NCBI RefSeq assembly: GCF_014268455.2
Contig: NZ_CP077085.1
Coordinates: 186,001-250,000 of the forward strand
Length of the DNA: 64,000 nucleotides
Reading direction: 5' to 3'
Origin: Pseudomonas shahriarae
Lineage (GTDB): Bacteria; Pseudomonadota; Gammaproteobacteria; Pseudomonadales; Pseudomonadaceae
Under the pieces are notes generated by a model. The model was not told where the DNA came from. It saw only the letters and a list, made by a program, of their open reading frames with translations, and did not search any database. Made by a program: the position numbers and the translations under genes. How positions within the stretch are numbered: the first letter of the stretch is position 1; every line of letters starts with the position of its first letter. Below, in pieces: positions 47,466 to 57,724 of this stretch.

Positions 47466-48023
47466 ATGGTCAACAGGTGGCGTGTGCAACAAGCCGCACG
47501 AGAAGTTCGCGCTGGCGCGGTGATTGCCTATCCGACCGAGGCTGTGTGGGGCCTGGGCTGCGACCCGTGGAACGAAGAAGCGGTAGATCGCCTGCTGGCG
47601 ATCAAGGGCCGCTCGGTGGATAAGGGCTTGATCCTGGTCGCCGACAATATCCGGCAATTCGATTTTCTATTCGAAGACTTCCCGGACACCTGGATCGACC
47701 GCATGGCCAGTACCTGGCCGGGGCCCAACACCTGGCTGGTCCCCCACCAGGACCTGCTGCCTGAATGGATTACCGGTAAGCACGACACGGTAGCGTTGCG
47801 GGTCACTGATCACCCGCTGGTGCGGGATTTGTGTTCGCTGGTGGGGCCACTGATCTCCACCTCGGCCAACCCCCAGGGCCGGCCGGCGGCGCGCACGCGG
47901 ATCCGGGTAGAGCAGTATTTCCGGGGGCAGGTAGACCTGGTGCTGGGTGGGCGCCTGGGTGGGCGCAAGAACCCTAGTTTGATTCGGGATCTGGCGACGG
48001 GCGAGGTTCGGCGCCCGTCCTGA
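47466..48023 (+). CDS. tsaC: Threonylcarbamoyl-AMP synthase
   Basis: Makes threonylcarbamoyl-adenylate for t6A37 in tRNAs decoding ANN codons. The 185-residue YrdC/Sua5 domain protein has the basic-lined cavity motifs [39 protein letters not shown] (KxR..K), [11 protein letters not shown] and [17 protein letters not shown]. It is the short form without a Sua5 tail. It lies 54 bp after dprA and upstream of a REP and qor. Confidence 0.95.
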   Translation: MVNRWRVQQAAREVRAGAVIAYPTEAVWGLGCDPWNEEAVDRLLAIKGRSVDKGLILVADNIRQFDFLFEDFPDTWIDRMASTWPGPNTWLVPHQDLLPEWITGKHDTVALRVTDHPLVRDLCSLVGPLISTSANPQGRPAARTRIRVEQYFRGQVDLVLGGRLGGRKNPSLIRDLATGEVRRPS

Positions 48024-48036
48024 GACCCAGGCGTGG

Positions 48037-48122
48037 CTATCGCGAGCAAGCTCGCTCCCACATTCGACCGATTTCCAGCATGGGAATGCGCTCGAATGTG
48101 GGAGCGGACTTGCCCGCGATAG
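48037..48122. repeat. REP palindrome pair (variant)
   Basis: CTATCGCGAGCAAGCTCGCT and its inverted partner ending TGCCCGCGATAG frame a shorter inner repeat TCGAATGTGGGAGC. It is a variant of the 5897 family, between convergent tsaC and qor. Confidence 0.85.
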
Positions 48123-48145
48123 CGGTCTGCCAAACCATCGAGATC

Positions 48146-49123
48146 CTATGGCAACAAAATGGTCGACCCCGTCGTCCGCCGCCCCGACAACTCCACCTGC
48201 GCCTTCGCCGCGTCCGCCAGGGAATACCGCTGGTTGATATCAATGCGCACCTTGCCGCTTTCGATCATGCCAAACAGATCGTCAGCCATGGCCTGCAGGT
48301 TCTGTGGCGTATTGGCGTAGGTCGCCAGTGTTGGCCGGGTGACATACAGCGAGCCTTTGGCGGCCAGAATACCCAGGTTCACCCCCTCCACCGCGCCCGA
48401 CGCATTGCCGAAACTCACCAGCAGGCCACGGGGCGCGACGCTGTCCAGCGAGGCGAGCCAGGTGTCCTTGCCGACGCCGTCGTACACCACCGGGCACTTC
48501 TTGCCGTCGGTCAGTTCCAGCACCCGCTGTGGGACATTTTCCTGGCTGTAGTCGATGGTTTCCCAGGCGCCGAGGGATTTGGCCAGGGCGGCTTTTTCCG
48601 GAGAACTGACCGTCCCGATCAGCTTCACGCCCAGGGCCTTGGCCCATTGGCAAGCCAGGGAGCCGACGCCACCGGCAGCGGCGTGGAACAGGATGGTTTC
48701 GCCGCCTTTCAACTCATAGGTCTGGCGCAGCAGGTACTGCACGGTCAGGCCCTTGAGCATGGCGCCGGCGGCTTGCTCGAAGCTGATGGCGTCCGGCAGG
48801 TGCACCAGGTTGGCCGCCGGCAACACATGCAGCTCGCTGTATGCACCCAGCGGGCCGCTGCCGTAGGCCACGCGGTCGCCGACCTTGAACTGGCTGACTT
48901 CGCTGCCCACCGCATCCACCACGCCAGCGCCTTCTGCGCCCAGGCCCGAGGGCAGGGCCGGCGGTGCGTACAAGCCGCTGCGGTAATAGGTGTCGATGAA
49001 GTTCAGGCCAATGGCCTTGTTCCGCACCCGGACCTGCTGTGGGCCTGGTTCCGCTGGCGTGTAGTCCACATACTCAAGTACTTCGGGGCCGCCATGGGCG
49101 CTGAACTGGATACGTTTGGCCAT
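48146..49123 (-). CDS. qor: NADPH:quinone oxidoreductase (zeta-crystallin type)
   Basis: Medium-chain dehydrogenase/reductase that reduces quinones with NADPH. The ATG at 49123 gives 325 residues starting MAKRIQFSAHGGPEVLEYVD. GLNFIDTYYRSGLYAPPALP, GLGAEGAGVVDAVGSEV and FHAAAGGVGSLACQWAKALG (nucleotide-binding loop) mark the family; zinc ligands of alcohol dehydrogenases are absent. The frame is open far upstream antisense to hemF, which is not coding. It is divergent from hemF, the same order as in P. aeruginosa. Confidence 0.95.
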   Translation of the reverse strand: MAKRIQFSAHGGPEVLEYVDYTPAEPGPQQVRVRNKAIGLNFIDTYYRSGLYAPPALPSGLGAEGAGVVDAVGSEVSQFKVGDRVAYGSGPLGAYSELHVLPAANLVHLPDAISFEQAAGAMLKGLTVQYLLRQTYELKGGETILFHAAAGGVGSLACQWAKALGVKLIGTVSSPEKAALAKSLGAWETIDYSQENVPQRVLELTDGKKCPVVYDGVGKDTWLASLDSVAPRGLLVSFGNASGAVEGVNLGILAAKGSLYVTRPTLATYANTPQNLQAMADDLFGMIESGKVRIDINQRYSLADAAKAQVELSGRRTTGSTILLP

Positions 49124-49258
49124 CTGCTCTCTCCTCAAGTCTGTTTCGCCAAAGGCTCCTATCGGACTCTTATGCTTGATCTTCGTCAACTGTGGCAGCG
49201 CCCGGCGCGGTGGTATCCTGTGCGCCCTTTGCCGCCGACGCCCAATGGCCTCGCGTAG

Positions 49259-50214
<956 letters not shown>

Positions 50215-50215
<1 letters not shown>

Positions 50216-51039
50216 TGGATCGTTATGTGGTGTTCGGCAACCCCATCGGCCACAGCAAGTCGCCGCTGATTCATCGCCTGTTTGCCGAGCAGACCGGCGA
50301 GGCGCTGGACTACAACACGCTGCTGGCGCCGCTCGAGGATTTCACCGGCTGTGCCCGTGAATTTTTCCTGCAAGGGCGCGGTGCCAACGTCACCGTGCCA
50401 TTCAAGGAAGAGGCCTACCGCCTGGCCAACGCCCTGACCGAGCGTGCGCAGCGCGCAGGCGCGGTGAATACCCTGAGCAAGCTGGCCGATGGCAGTCTGT
50501 TGGGCGACAACACCGATGGCGCCGGCCTGGTGCGCGACTTGACCGTCAACGCCGGCCTGAGCCTGGCGGGCAAGCGCATCCTGCTGCTCGGTGCGGGCGG
50601 CGCGGTACGCGGCGCCCTGGAACCACTGCTGGCGCAACAGCCGGCCTCGCTGGTTATCGCCAACCGCACCGTGGAAAAAGCCGAGCGGCTGGCCGAACTG
50701 TTCGATGACCTGGGGCCGGTGTCTGCCAGCGGTTTCGATTGGCTGAGTGAACCGGTGGACCTGATCATCAACGCCACTTCGGCCAGCCTGTCAGGCGATG
50801 TACCGCCGATTGCCGGCAGCCTGGTCGAACCGGGCAAGACCTTTTGCTACGACATGATGTACGCCAAGGAGCCGACCGCATTCTGCCGCTGGGCCACTGA
50901 ACACGGTGCGGCGGTGGCAATGGATGGCTTGGGCATGCTGGTGGAGCAGGCGGCGGAAGCCTTCTACCTGTGGCGCGGGGTGCGGCCGGATTCGGCGCCG
51001 GTGCTGGCTGAACTGCGCAAACAACTGGCGGCTAACTGA
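50215..51039 (+). CDS. aroE: Shikimate dehydrogenase (NADP+)
   Basis: Reduces 3-dehydroshikimate in aromatic amino-acid synthesis. The 274-residue chain shows the substrate site [40 protein letters not shown] (catalytic Lys), [14 protein letters not shown] (catalytic Asp) and the NADP-binding [20 protein letters not shown] then [16 protein letters not shown]. It overlaps hemF by one base and is followed by a hairpin terminator. Confidence 0.98.
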
Positions 51040-51045
51040 TTCTAA

Positions 51046-51073
51046 TGTAGGAGCTGGCCAGCCAGCTCCTACA
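51046..51073. terminator. Long perfect hairpin after aroE
   Basis: TGTAGGAGCTGGC and GCCAGCTCCTACA with a two-base centre; the plus strand continues GTTTTTG, so it should terminate aroE. The same sequence type is a widespread Pseudomonas repeat, and it may also end the convergent SulP gene. Confidence 0.8.
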
Positions 51074-51086
51074 GTTTTTGACCGTG

Positions 51087-52649
51087 TCAGTCTTCGAAAA
51101 GGATCGGGCACTTGTCGGCCCCCTCCAGCTTCCTCAACTCCTCCACCACTTGCGGCCGCGCCCGGCGCAACGTCAGGCTGCGCCCCAGGCCCCGCAATCG
51201 CCGCGCCTCCTGGTGCAGCATCTCCACCCCGGAATAGTCGATAAAGTTGATCTGCTGCGCCTCGATCACCACCCGCTGGCCTTGCAGGCGCTGCAAGCGC
51301 ACTTGCAGGTAATGGCTGGCGCCAAAGAAGATCGAGCCACCGACCCGCAGCACATCGTCTTCCCCATCGCGCCATTGCTGGACCCGTGGCTGCGAGGTGC
51401 GCTTGAGGTAGAAGAACAACGATGCCAGCACCCCGGCATAGATCGCCGTTTGCAGCTCCAGCAGCAAGGTAGCCAGGCAGGTCAGGCCCATCACCACACA
51501 CTCGGCACGGCTGACCCGCCACAGTGCGCGGATGCCACGATGGTCCACCAGGCCCCAGCAGATCAGCAGAATGCTGGCGGCCATGCTCGGGATGGGGATA
51601 TGCGCAATCAACGCCGCGCCAAACAGCGCAAACAGTGCCACCCATAACGCCGAAAACACCCCCGCCAGCGGCGAACAGGCGCCCGCCTCGTAACTCAGGC
51701 CCGAGCGGGTGAAGGAACCGGCCGACAGGTAGCCGGAGAAAAATCCGCCGACGATATTGGATAACCCCTGGGCACGTACTTCCTGATTGGCGTCGAGCAG
51801 TTGTTGCGAGCGCGCAGACAGCGAGCGGGCAATCGACAGGCTGGTCACCAACCCCAGCATGCCCACCGCCACGGCACTGGGTAGCAGGCGCAGGATCATG
51901 TCCAGGTCCAGCGGCAACGGGCTGAACGGCGGCAGTTGGCCAACAAATGAGCTGACCCGCGCCACATGCCCGAACATCGCCGGCCACACCCACGTCGCCA
52001 GGCTGCCCAGGACCAGGGCAATCAACAAGCTCGGCCAGCGCGGTACGCAGTATTTAAGCAGCACGCCCACCAGCAAGGTGCCCAGGCCAAGGGCCAGTGA
52101 CGGGCGATCCCACTCGCCGCCGTGGTCGATCAGCGCCAGCAGGCTGTTGATGGCCGTGGCCTGGCTGGGCAGGTCGAGCCCCAGCAGGTTCGGCAACTGG
52201 CCCAGGGCAATGACCACTGCCGCGCCGAGGGTGAAGCCGAGGACGACGGAATGGGAGACGAAATTGACCAGCGCACCAAAGCGCAATATGCCCAATAGCC
52301 ATTGGAATACACCGGCAAGCAAGGTCAGTAACAGAATCAGGGTGATGTAGTCCTGCGAGCCCGGCACCGCCAGCGGGCTGATGCTGGCGTAGAGCACGAT
52401 GGAAATCGCCGCCGTCGGACCGCAGATCAAATGCCAGGACGAACCCCACAGGCAGGCGATCAGCACCGGGATGATTGCCGCATACAAGCCGTATTCGGGG
52501 GGCAGGCCGGCGATCAGGGCGTAGGCGATGGATTGCGGCAAGGCCAGCACCGCGCCGCTGAGGCCGACCAGCGCATCCCGGCCAATGCTGGCGCGGGTCT
52601 GGCGCGGCAGCCAGCGCAGGAAGGGGAAGAGTGTATGGGGCCGGGGCAT
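51087..52649 (-). CDS. SulP-family anion permease with STAS domain
   Basis: 520-residue transporter with ten to fourteen membrane segments and the SulP signatures DALVGLSGAVLALPQSIAYA, GLPPEYGLYAAIIPVLIACL and GPTAAISIVLYASI. The C-terminal ~110 residues form a STAS domain (VGGSIFFGASHYLQVRLQRL, VVIEAQQINFIDYSGVEMLH). SulP proteins move sulfate or other anions. Here it lies 81 bp downstream of choX and betC on the same strand, so it may import choline-O-sulfate or handle released sulfate; the substrate is inferred from context only. Confidence 0.9.
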   Translation of the reverse strand: MPRPHTLFPFLRWLPRQTRASIGRDALVGLSGAVLALPQSIAYALIAGLPPEYGLYAAIIPVLIACLWGSSWHLICGPTAAISIVLYASISPLAVPGSQDYITLILLLTLLAGVFQWLLGILRFGALVNFVSHSVVLGFTLGAAVVIALGQLPNLLGLDLPSQATAINSLLALIDHGGEWDRPSLALGLGTLLVGVLLKYCVPRWPSLLIALVLGSLATWVWPAMFGHVARVSSFVGQLPPFSPLPLDLDMILRLLPSAVAVGMLGLVTSLSIARSLSARSQQLLDANQEVRAQGLSNIVGGFFSGYLSAGSFTRSGLSYEAGACSPLAGVFSALWVALFALFGAALIAHIPIPSMAASILLICWGLVDHRGIRALWRVSRAECVVMGLTCLATLLLELQTAIYAGVLASLFFYLKRTSQPRVQQWRDGEDDVLRVGGSIFFGASHYLQVRLQRLQGQRVVIEAQQINFIDYSGVEMLHQEARRLRGLGRSLTLRRARPQVVEELRKLEGADKCPILFED

Positions 52650-52730
52650 TGGGCAGCTCAGGTCAAAAAAGTTTGAGTCAGGGTATCAGCACAAACACTG
52701 CCCTGTGGGCGCTGTCTTGTGCGGGCCCTG

Positions 52731-53648
52731 TTAAAGCCTGGCCTTGACCGCCGCCAATGCCTCCTGGCCATCCAGGGTTTTGACCCCCTCCAGCCACTGC
52801 TCCAGCACCGCCGGATTGGCCTTGATCCATGCCTTCGCCGCGTCGGCATTACTGACCTTGTTGTTCGCCACCTCGGCCATGATGCTGTTTTCCATGTCCT
52901 GGGTAAACGTCAGGTTGGCCAGCAGTTTCGCCACATTCGGGCAGGCTTGTGCATAACCCTTGCGAGTCAGGGTGTACACGCTGCCGGTGTCGCCGAAGTA
53001 TTTTTCGCCGCCCTTGAGGTAGCGCATCTTCAACTGCACGTTCATCGGGTGGGGCGTCCAGCCGAGGAAGGTGACGAAACGCTCGCGCTTCACCGCCCTG
53101 GACACCTCGGCGAGCATCGCCTGCTCACTGGATTCGATCAGCTTCCACTGGCCGAGGTCGAAGTCGTTTTTCTTGATGATCTCTTGCAGCGACAGGTTGG
53201 CCGGCGCGCCGGAGCCGATGCCGTAGATCTTCTTGTCGAACTTGTCGGCGAATTTATTCAGGTCGGCAAAGTCACGCACGCCGGCCTCCCACACATAGTC
53301 CGGCACCGCGAGGGTGAACTCGGTGCCCTCGAGGTTTTTCGCCAGTTGCACCACGTCGCCATTGGCCACGAACTTGTCGTAGAAGCCCTGCTGCGCCGGC
53401 ATCCAGTTCCCCATAAACACATCCACCTGGCCGTCCTTGAGCCCGCCAAAGGTGATCGGCACCGCCAGGGTATCGACCTTGGCCTTGTAACCCATGCCGC
53501 TCAGTAAAAAACCAGTGATGGCGTTGGTGGCGGCAATGTCGCTCCAGCCGGGGTCGGCCATTTTTACCGTCTCGCAACGGGCGTCGGCGTACACCTGGCT
53601 AGCACTCAATAACAGTACGGCACTCACGGCTGTGGATAACTTTTGCAT
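52731..53648 (-). CDS. choX: Choline ABC-transporter substrate-binding protein (ChoX-like)
   Basis: Periplasmic binding protein of the glycine-betaine/choline OpuAC class, 305 residues. A signal peptide is clear (LSTAVSAVLLLSASQVYA before DARCETV). KMADPGWSDIAATNAITGFL, DVFMGNWMPAQQGFYDKFVA and FLGWTPHPMNVQLKMRYLKG contain the aromatic residues that box the quaternary amine in ChoX-type proteins. No permease or ATPase gene accompanies it, so it must work with a transporter encoded elsewhere. It lies 19 bp downstream of betC. Confidence 0.9.
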   Translation of the reverse strand: MQKLSTAVSAVLLLSASQVYADARCETVKMADPGWSDIAATNAITGFLLSGMGYKAKVDTLAVPITFGGLKDGQVDVFMGNWMPAQQGFYDKFVANGDVVQLAKNLEGTEFTLAVPDYVWEAGVRDFADLNKFADKFDKKIYGIGSGAPANLSLQEIIKKNDFDLGQWKLIESSEQAMLAEVSRAVKRERFVTFLGWTPHPMNVQLKMRYLKGGEKYFGDTGSVYTLTRKGYAQACPNVAKLLANLTFTQDMENSIMAEVANNKVSNADAAKAWIKANPAVLEQWLEGVKTLDGQEALAAVKARL

Positions 53649-53667
53649 GGCCTTCCCCTCACTGGAT

Positions 53668-55182
53668 TTATTGGTTTTGGCAGGGTTGTGGATAACGTGC
53701 CTTGCGCTCCAGATCGTCGAGGTCGATATGGTTGCGCATGTACTGCTGGCTGGCGTCTACCAGCGGCTGGTGATCCCAGCTCTTGAGTTTGCCCAGCGTC
53801 AGCGCCTCGTATACCAGGCGCCGGCGGCGCTGGCTGGCGAGCACTTGCTGGTGGATCGCGGGCATGTCCCATTTGGCTCGCGCCTCGACCAGGAAGGCGT
53901 CGAACAGCGCACGGTGGGCCGGCGACTGGCTGAGTTCTTCCTGCTCACGGGGGTCGTTGTGTACATCGAACAGCAGGCAAGGATCGTCCTCGCTGTAGAT
54001 GAATTTGTAGGCGCCCCGGCGAATCATCATCAGTGGGCCGATGGTGCCTTCGGCCATGTATTCGCCGAACACCTCGTCATGCCCGCCCTGCCCTCGCAAG
54101 TGCGGGACCAGCGAGCGGCCATCCAGGGGCAGGTTGGCGTCGAGTTCACCGCCGGCCAGCTCCACCAGGGTCGGCAACAGGTCGGCAGTGGACACCGCCG
54201 CACTCACCCGCCCGGCCTGGAATTGCCCCGGCGCACAGACCAGCAGCGGGACCCGCGCGGCCATTTCAAACCAGTGCATTTTGTACCAGAGCCCACGCTC
54301 GCCGAGCATGTCGCCGTGGTCGCCGGAGAACACAATGATGGTGTCCTCGGCCAGGCCAGTGTCCTGCAGGGTTTGCAGGAGTTTGCCGACATTGCTGTCG
54401 ATGTAGCTGCAGGCACCGAAGTAGGCGCGCCGTGCATCGCGGATCTTATCCACAGGCAGCGGTTTGTCCCACAGGTCGTAGACCTTGAGCAGGCGCTGGG
54501 AATGGGGGTCCAGCTCGGTCTGGGCCGGGGTTGTAGGCATAGGGATGTCACTGCCGTCGTACAGATCCCAGAACGGTTTGGGAATGGTGTACGGGTCGTG
54601 GGGGTGGGTCATGGACACCGTGAGGCAGAACGGCTGGTCGCCGTCCTCGCGAATATGGTCGAACAGGTACTGCTGGGCCTTGAACACCACCTCTTCGTCG
54701 AAATCCAGCTGGTTGGTACGCACACACGGGCCGGCTTGCAGCACCGACGACATATTGTGATACCAGGTAGGGCGCACGTCGGGCTCATCCCAGTTCACCG
54801 CCCAGCCGTAGTCGGCGGGGTAGATATCGCTGGTGAGGCGCTCTTCATAGCCGTGCAACTGGTCGGGCCCGCAGAAATGCATCTTGCCCGACAGCGCCGT
54901 GCGATAGCCGAGGCGGCGCAGGTAGTGGGCGTAAGTCGGGACGTCGGCGGGGAAATCCGCCGCGTTGTCGTAGGCGCCGATCTTGCTCGGCAACTGGCCG
55001 CTGACCAGGGTAAAGCGCGACGGCGCGCACAGCGGGCTGTTGCAGTATGCAGCGTCGAACACCACGCCCTGGGCGGCGAGGCGGCTCAGGTTGGGCAGTT
55101 TGATCGGCGAAGGACCGTAGAACGGAAGCAACGGCGCGGCCATTTGATCGGCCATGATGAAAAGAATGTTCTTGCGCTTCAT
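53668..55182 (-). CDS. betC: Choline-sulfatase
   Basis: Hydrolyses choline-O-sulfate to choline and sulfate, providing an osmoprotectant precursor and sulfur. The ATG at 55182 gives 504 residues starting MKRKNILFIMADQMAAPLLP. Cys52 in SPLCAPSRFTLVSGQLPS is the residue converted to formylglycine, followed by GYRTALSGKMHFCGPDQLHG. FSGDHGDMLGERGLWYKMHW supplies metal ligands. The C-terminal extension ending HIDLDDLERKARYP is typical of BetC. The LysR regulator is divergent, with about 100 bp between them. Confidence 0.95.
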   Translation of the reverse strand: MKRKNILFIMADQMAAPLLPFYGPSPIKLPNLSRLAAQGVVFDAAYCNSPLCAPSRFTLVSGQLPSKIGAYDNAADFPADVPTYAHYLRRLGYRTALSGKMHFCGPDQLHGYEERLTSDIYPADYGWAVNWDEPDVRPTWYHNMSSVLQAGPCVRTNQLDFDEEVVFKAQQYLFDHIREDGDQPFCLTVSMTHPHDPYTIPKPFWDLYDGSDIPMPTTPAQTELDPHSQRLLKVYDLWDKPLPVDKIRDARRAYFGACSYIDSNVGKLLQTLQDTGLAEDTIIVFSGDHGDMLGERGLWYKMHWFEMAARVPLLVCAPGQFQAGRVSAAVSTADLLPTLVELAGGELDANLPLDGRSLVPHLRGQGGHDEVFGEYMAEGTIGPLMMIRRGAYKFIYSEDDPCLLFDVHNDPREQEELSQSPAHRALFDAFLVEARAKWDMPAIHQQVLASQRRRRLVYEALTLGKLKSWDHQPLVDASQQYMRNHIDLDDLERKARYPQPCQNQ

Positions 55183-55285
55183 GGTCTCTCGGCATTCCAT
55201 AGTCAGTGTTTATGCGATTGAGCATGCAGGCCATGGAAACCGTGGTAAAGCCCATGAAAAGCAATGTCTAGGATAAGTACCGCTT

Positions 55286-56236
55286 ATGTATAAAGCCCTG
55301 GGTAACCTGTCGCTGGATCTGTTGCGGGCCTTTGAAGCCGCCGCCCGTCATCGCAGCTTCACCGCGGCGGCCATGGAGCTGGGCACCACCCAGCCGGCTG
55401 TCAGCCAGCAGATCAAGCGCCTGGAAGAACAACTGGCGGTGCGCCTGTTTGATCGCATCTACCGTGGCATCGAACTGACGGACGCGGGCATGCTGCTGTT
55501 CGAACATGTTCAGGCCGGGTTGCAGAGCATTGATACGGGCCTGGGCGCGATCACAGAGCAGGACCAGCACGAAGTGTTGCAAGTGGCGACTGACTTCGCC
55601 TTCGCTGCCTATTGGCTGATGCCACGTCTGCATCGCTTTCACGAAGCCAACCCACAGGTGGATGTGAGCCTGGTCACCAGCGAGCGCAACCACGCGACCT
55701 TGCGCAGTGATATCGATGTGGCGGTGTTGTTTGGCGATGGGCGTTTTCGCCAGGGCCACAGCCAGTGGTTGTTCAACGAGGAAGTGTTCCCGGTGTGCAG
55801 CCCGCAACTGCTCAGGGGCCGCACTGCACCACTGTCGTTACAAAGCCTGCAGGAACTGCCGCTGTTGCACCTGCGCCAGGAAAACAACAGCCAGTGGTTC
55901 GACTGGAACGGGGTGTTTCGCGAACTGGGGATCACCGCCGCACCAACCCCGGGGCCCCTGCGTTTCGACAATTACACCCTGCTGATCCAGGCGGCGATTG
56001 CCGGCCAGGGTGTGGCCATCGGCTGGCGCCATCTGGTGGATAACCTGCTGGAGCAGAAGTGGCTGTGCCGGCCGATTGGCGACACGGTGATCTCGCGCTT
56101 TGGATATTACGTGGTGTTGCCCCAGCGCAAGCGCCGCGGGCAGTTGATCGAACGGTTTGTCGAGTGGCTGGCGGCGGAGCAGGCCAGCAGCGCGCAGCCC
56201 CTGGCCGGGCTGGCCCTGCCGTCGATTGCGGTCTAG
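55286..56236 (+). CDS. LysR-family regulator of choline-sulfate genes
   Basis: 316-residue LysR regulator. The N-terminal HTH reads LDLLRAFEAAARHRSFTAAA and MELGTTQPAVSQQIKRLEEQ; the C-terminal periplasmic-binding-like effector domain spans ~90-300 (VSLVTSERNHATLRSDIDVA, PVCSPQLLRG). Divergent placement from betC-choX-sulP is the standard arrangement for a LysR activator, so choline or choline sulfate is the likely inducer (inference). The start at 55286 lies ~20 bp after a weak AAGTACCG region and fits family length. Confidence 0.9.
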   Translation: MYKALGNLSLDLLRAFEAAARHRSFTAAAMELGTTQPAVSQQIKRLEEQLAVRLFDRIYRGIELTDAGMLLFEHVQAGLQSIDTGLGAITEQDQHEVLQVATDFAFAAYWLMPRLHRFHEANPQVDVSLVTSERNHATLRSDIDVAVLFGDGRFRQGHSQWLFNEEVFPVCSPQLLRGRTAPLSLQSLQELPLLHLRQENNSQWFDWNGVFRELGITAAPTPGPLRFDNYTLLIQAAIAGQGVAIGWRHLVDNLLEQKWLCRPIGDTVISRFGYYVVLPQRKRRGQLIERFVEWLAAEQASSAQPLAGLALPSIAV

Positions 56237-56267
56237 GATCGGCCGATCAACGAGTCCGGAGCCTCTC

Positions 56268-56594
56268 ATGCAACGTATCAAGGGCTACCACGCCCATATC
56301 TACTTCGACGCCAGTACGATCGACCAGGCGCGCACGCTGTGTGAAGACGCGGCGGCCATCTTCCCGCTGCGCATGGGGCGCATGCATGAGCGCCCGGTGG
56401 GCCCGCACCCGGATTGGAGCTGCCAGCTGGCGTTCGACCCGCAGTACATCGGCGTGGCGCTGCCGTGGCTGGCGCTCAATCGCAATGGGTTGGTGGTGTT
56501 TCTGCACCCGGATACCGGCGATGACCTGAAGGACCACACCGACTACGCGATCTGGATGGGGGCCATGCGCCCGTTGGATCTGTCGATTTTTTAA
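56268..56594 (+). CDS. DOPA 4,5-dioxygenase family protein
   Basis: 108-residue soluble protein from the ATG at 56268. Motifs of the family are GYHAHIYFD (N-terminal metal-ligand histidines), PVGPHPDWSCQLAF and VVFLHPDTGDDLKDHTDYAIW. Members in plants and fungi open the ring of DOPA; bacterial members are mostly uncharacterised, so the substrate is unknown. It starts 31 bp after the LysR stop on the same strand, but no functional link to choline sulfate is evident. Confidence 0.82.
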   Translation: MQRIKGYHAHIYFDASTIDQARTLCEDAAAIFPLRMGRMHERPVGPHPDWSCQLAFDPQYIGVALPWLALNRNGLVVFLHPDTGDDLKDHTDYAIWMGAMRPLDLSIF

Positions 56595-56757
56595 CCAGTT
56601 GCTGTCAGCTGAATCCTCGCGTTCCTGTGCGATGAAAAGTACGGGGGCGTGGGGATTTTCTTTATCTTGTTCCACTATATGGGATTGATATTTATATATT
56701 GAGATATTTCAAGCCTTAGGTTTATAGTCGGCCATCTGTCACATTCCAGGTGAAACG
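56595..56757 (+). promoter_or_regulatory. AT-rich leader upstream of the dgo genes
   Basis: 163 bp with a strongly AT-rich core (GATATTTATATATTGAGATA, from 56687). It probably contains the promoter and operator of dgoK-dgoA-dgoD. No regulator gene of the dgo pathway is visible in the window. Confidence 0.4.
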
Positions 56758-57723
56758 ATGCCGGCGCAATTGATCGCGCTCGATTGGGGTACCAGTTCCC
56801 TTCGTGCTTATAAGCTCGGCCCCGGTGGCCAGGTCCTCGAACAGCGCTCGCTGGCGTCGGGGATCATGCATTTGCCCAGCGAACCACGGTTGATTGCCGG
56901 CGTTCACTGCTGCGATGGGTTTGAACTGGCGTTTGATGACGCCTGTGGCGACTGGCTGGCTGCCCAGCCCGATCTGCCGGTGATTGCCTGCGGCATGGTC
57001 GGCAGCGCCCAGGGCTGGGGCGAAGCGGCCTATCGCAAGACGCCGGTCGACGTCGCCAGCCTCGGCCAGGCCCTGCACAAGGTACGCAGCCTGCGCGGTG
57101 TCGATGTGCATATCGTGCCCGGCGTGATCGAGCAGGTTGGCTTGCCCAACGTGATGCGCGGCGAAGAAACCCAGGTGCTCGGCGTGCTGCAAAGCCTGCC
57201 AGCCTGCGCTGAGTTATTGATCGGCCTGCCCGGCAGCCATTCCAAATGGGTCGAGGTGGTCGAAGGCCGCATCACCCACTTTGACACCTTCATGACCGGT
57301 GAACTGTTCGCGGTGCTGAGCACGCACAGCATTCTGGGGCGTACGCAAAAGAGCGCCGGGCAGTTCCAGGCCCAAGCGTTTGATCGAGGCGTGCACGTGG
57401 CGCTTTCAGCGGATGGTCAGCGTGGGGTGCTGTCGACCCTGTTCAGCGCGCGCACCCTCGGGTTGACCGCTGAACTGACCCCTGAGCAGCAACCCGACTA
57501 CCTGTCCGGCCTGCTGATCGGCCATGAACTGGCCGGCTTGCCCGACCGTGCACGCACCCCGCCGATCATCCTGGTCGGCGCCAACGCCCTCTGCGCCCGT
57601 TACCAGCGCGCCCTCGCCCTGTGTGGTTTCAGCCACGTCAGCCTCGCGCAAGAAGCAACTCAGCGCGGCCTGTGGCAACTGGCACTGGCCGCCGGGCTCA
57701 TTCAACCTGCAATCGAGGCCTGA
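56758..57723 (+). CDS. dgoK: 2-dehydro-3-deoxygalactonokinase
   Basis: Phosphorylates 2-dehydro-3-deoxy-galactonate in the DeLey-Doudoroff pathway. The 321-residue product has the ASKHA-type start LIALDWGTSSLRAYKLGPGG, then VIACGMVGSAQGWGEAAYRK, HIVPGVIEQVGLPNVMRGEE and LIGLPGSHSKWVEVVEGRIT, all typical of DgoK. It lies 1 bp before dgoA and leads the dgo operon. Confidence 0.95.
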   Translation: MPAQLIALDWGTSSLRAYKLGPGGQVLEQRSLASGIMHLPSEPRLIAGVHCCDGFELAFDDACGDWLAAQPDLPVIACGMVGSAQGWGEAAYRKTPVDVASLGQALHKVRSLRGVDVHIVPGVIEQVGLPNVMRGEETQVLGVLQSLPACAELLIGLPGSHSKWVEVVEGRITHFDTFMTGELFAVLSTHSILGRTQKSAGQFQAQAFDRGVHVALSADGQRGVLSTLFSARTLGLTAELTPEQQPDYLSGLLIGHELAGLPDRARTPPIILVGANALCARYQRALALCGFSHVSLAQEATQRGLWQLALAAGLIQPAIEA

Positions 57724-57724
57724 C

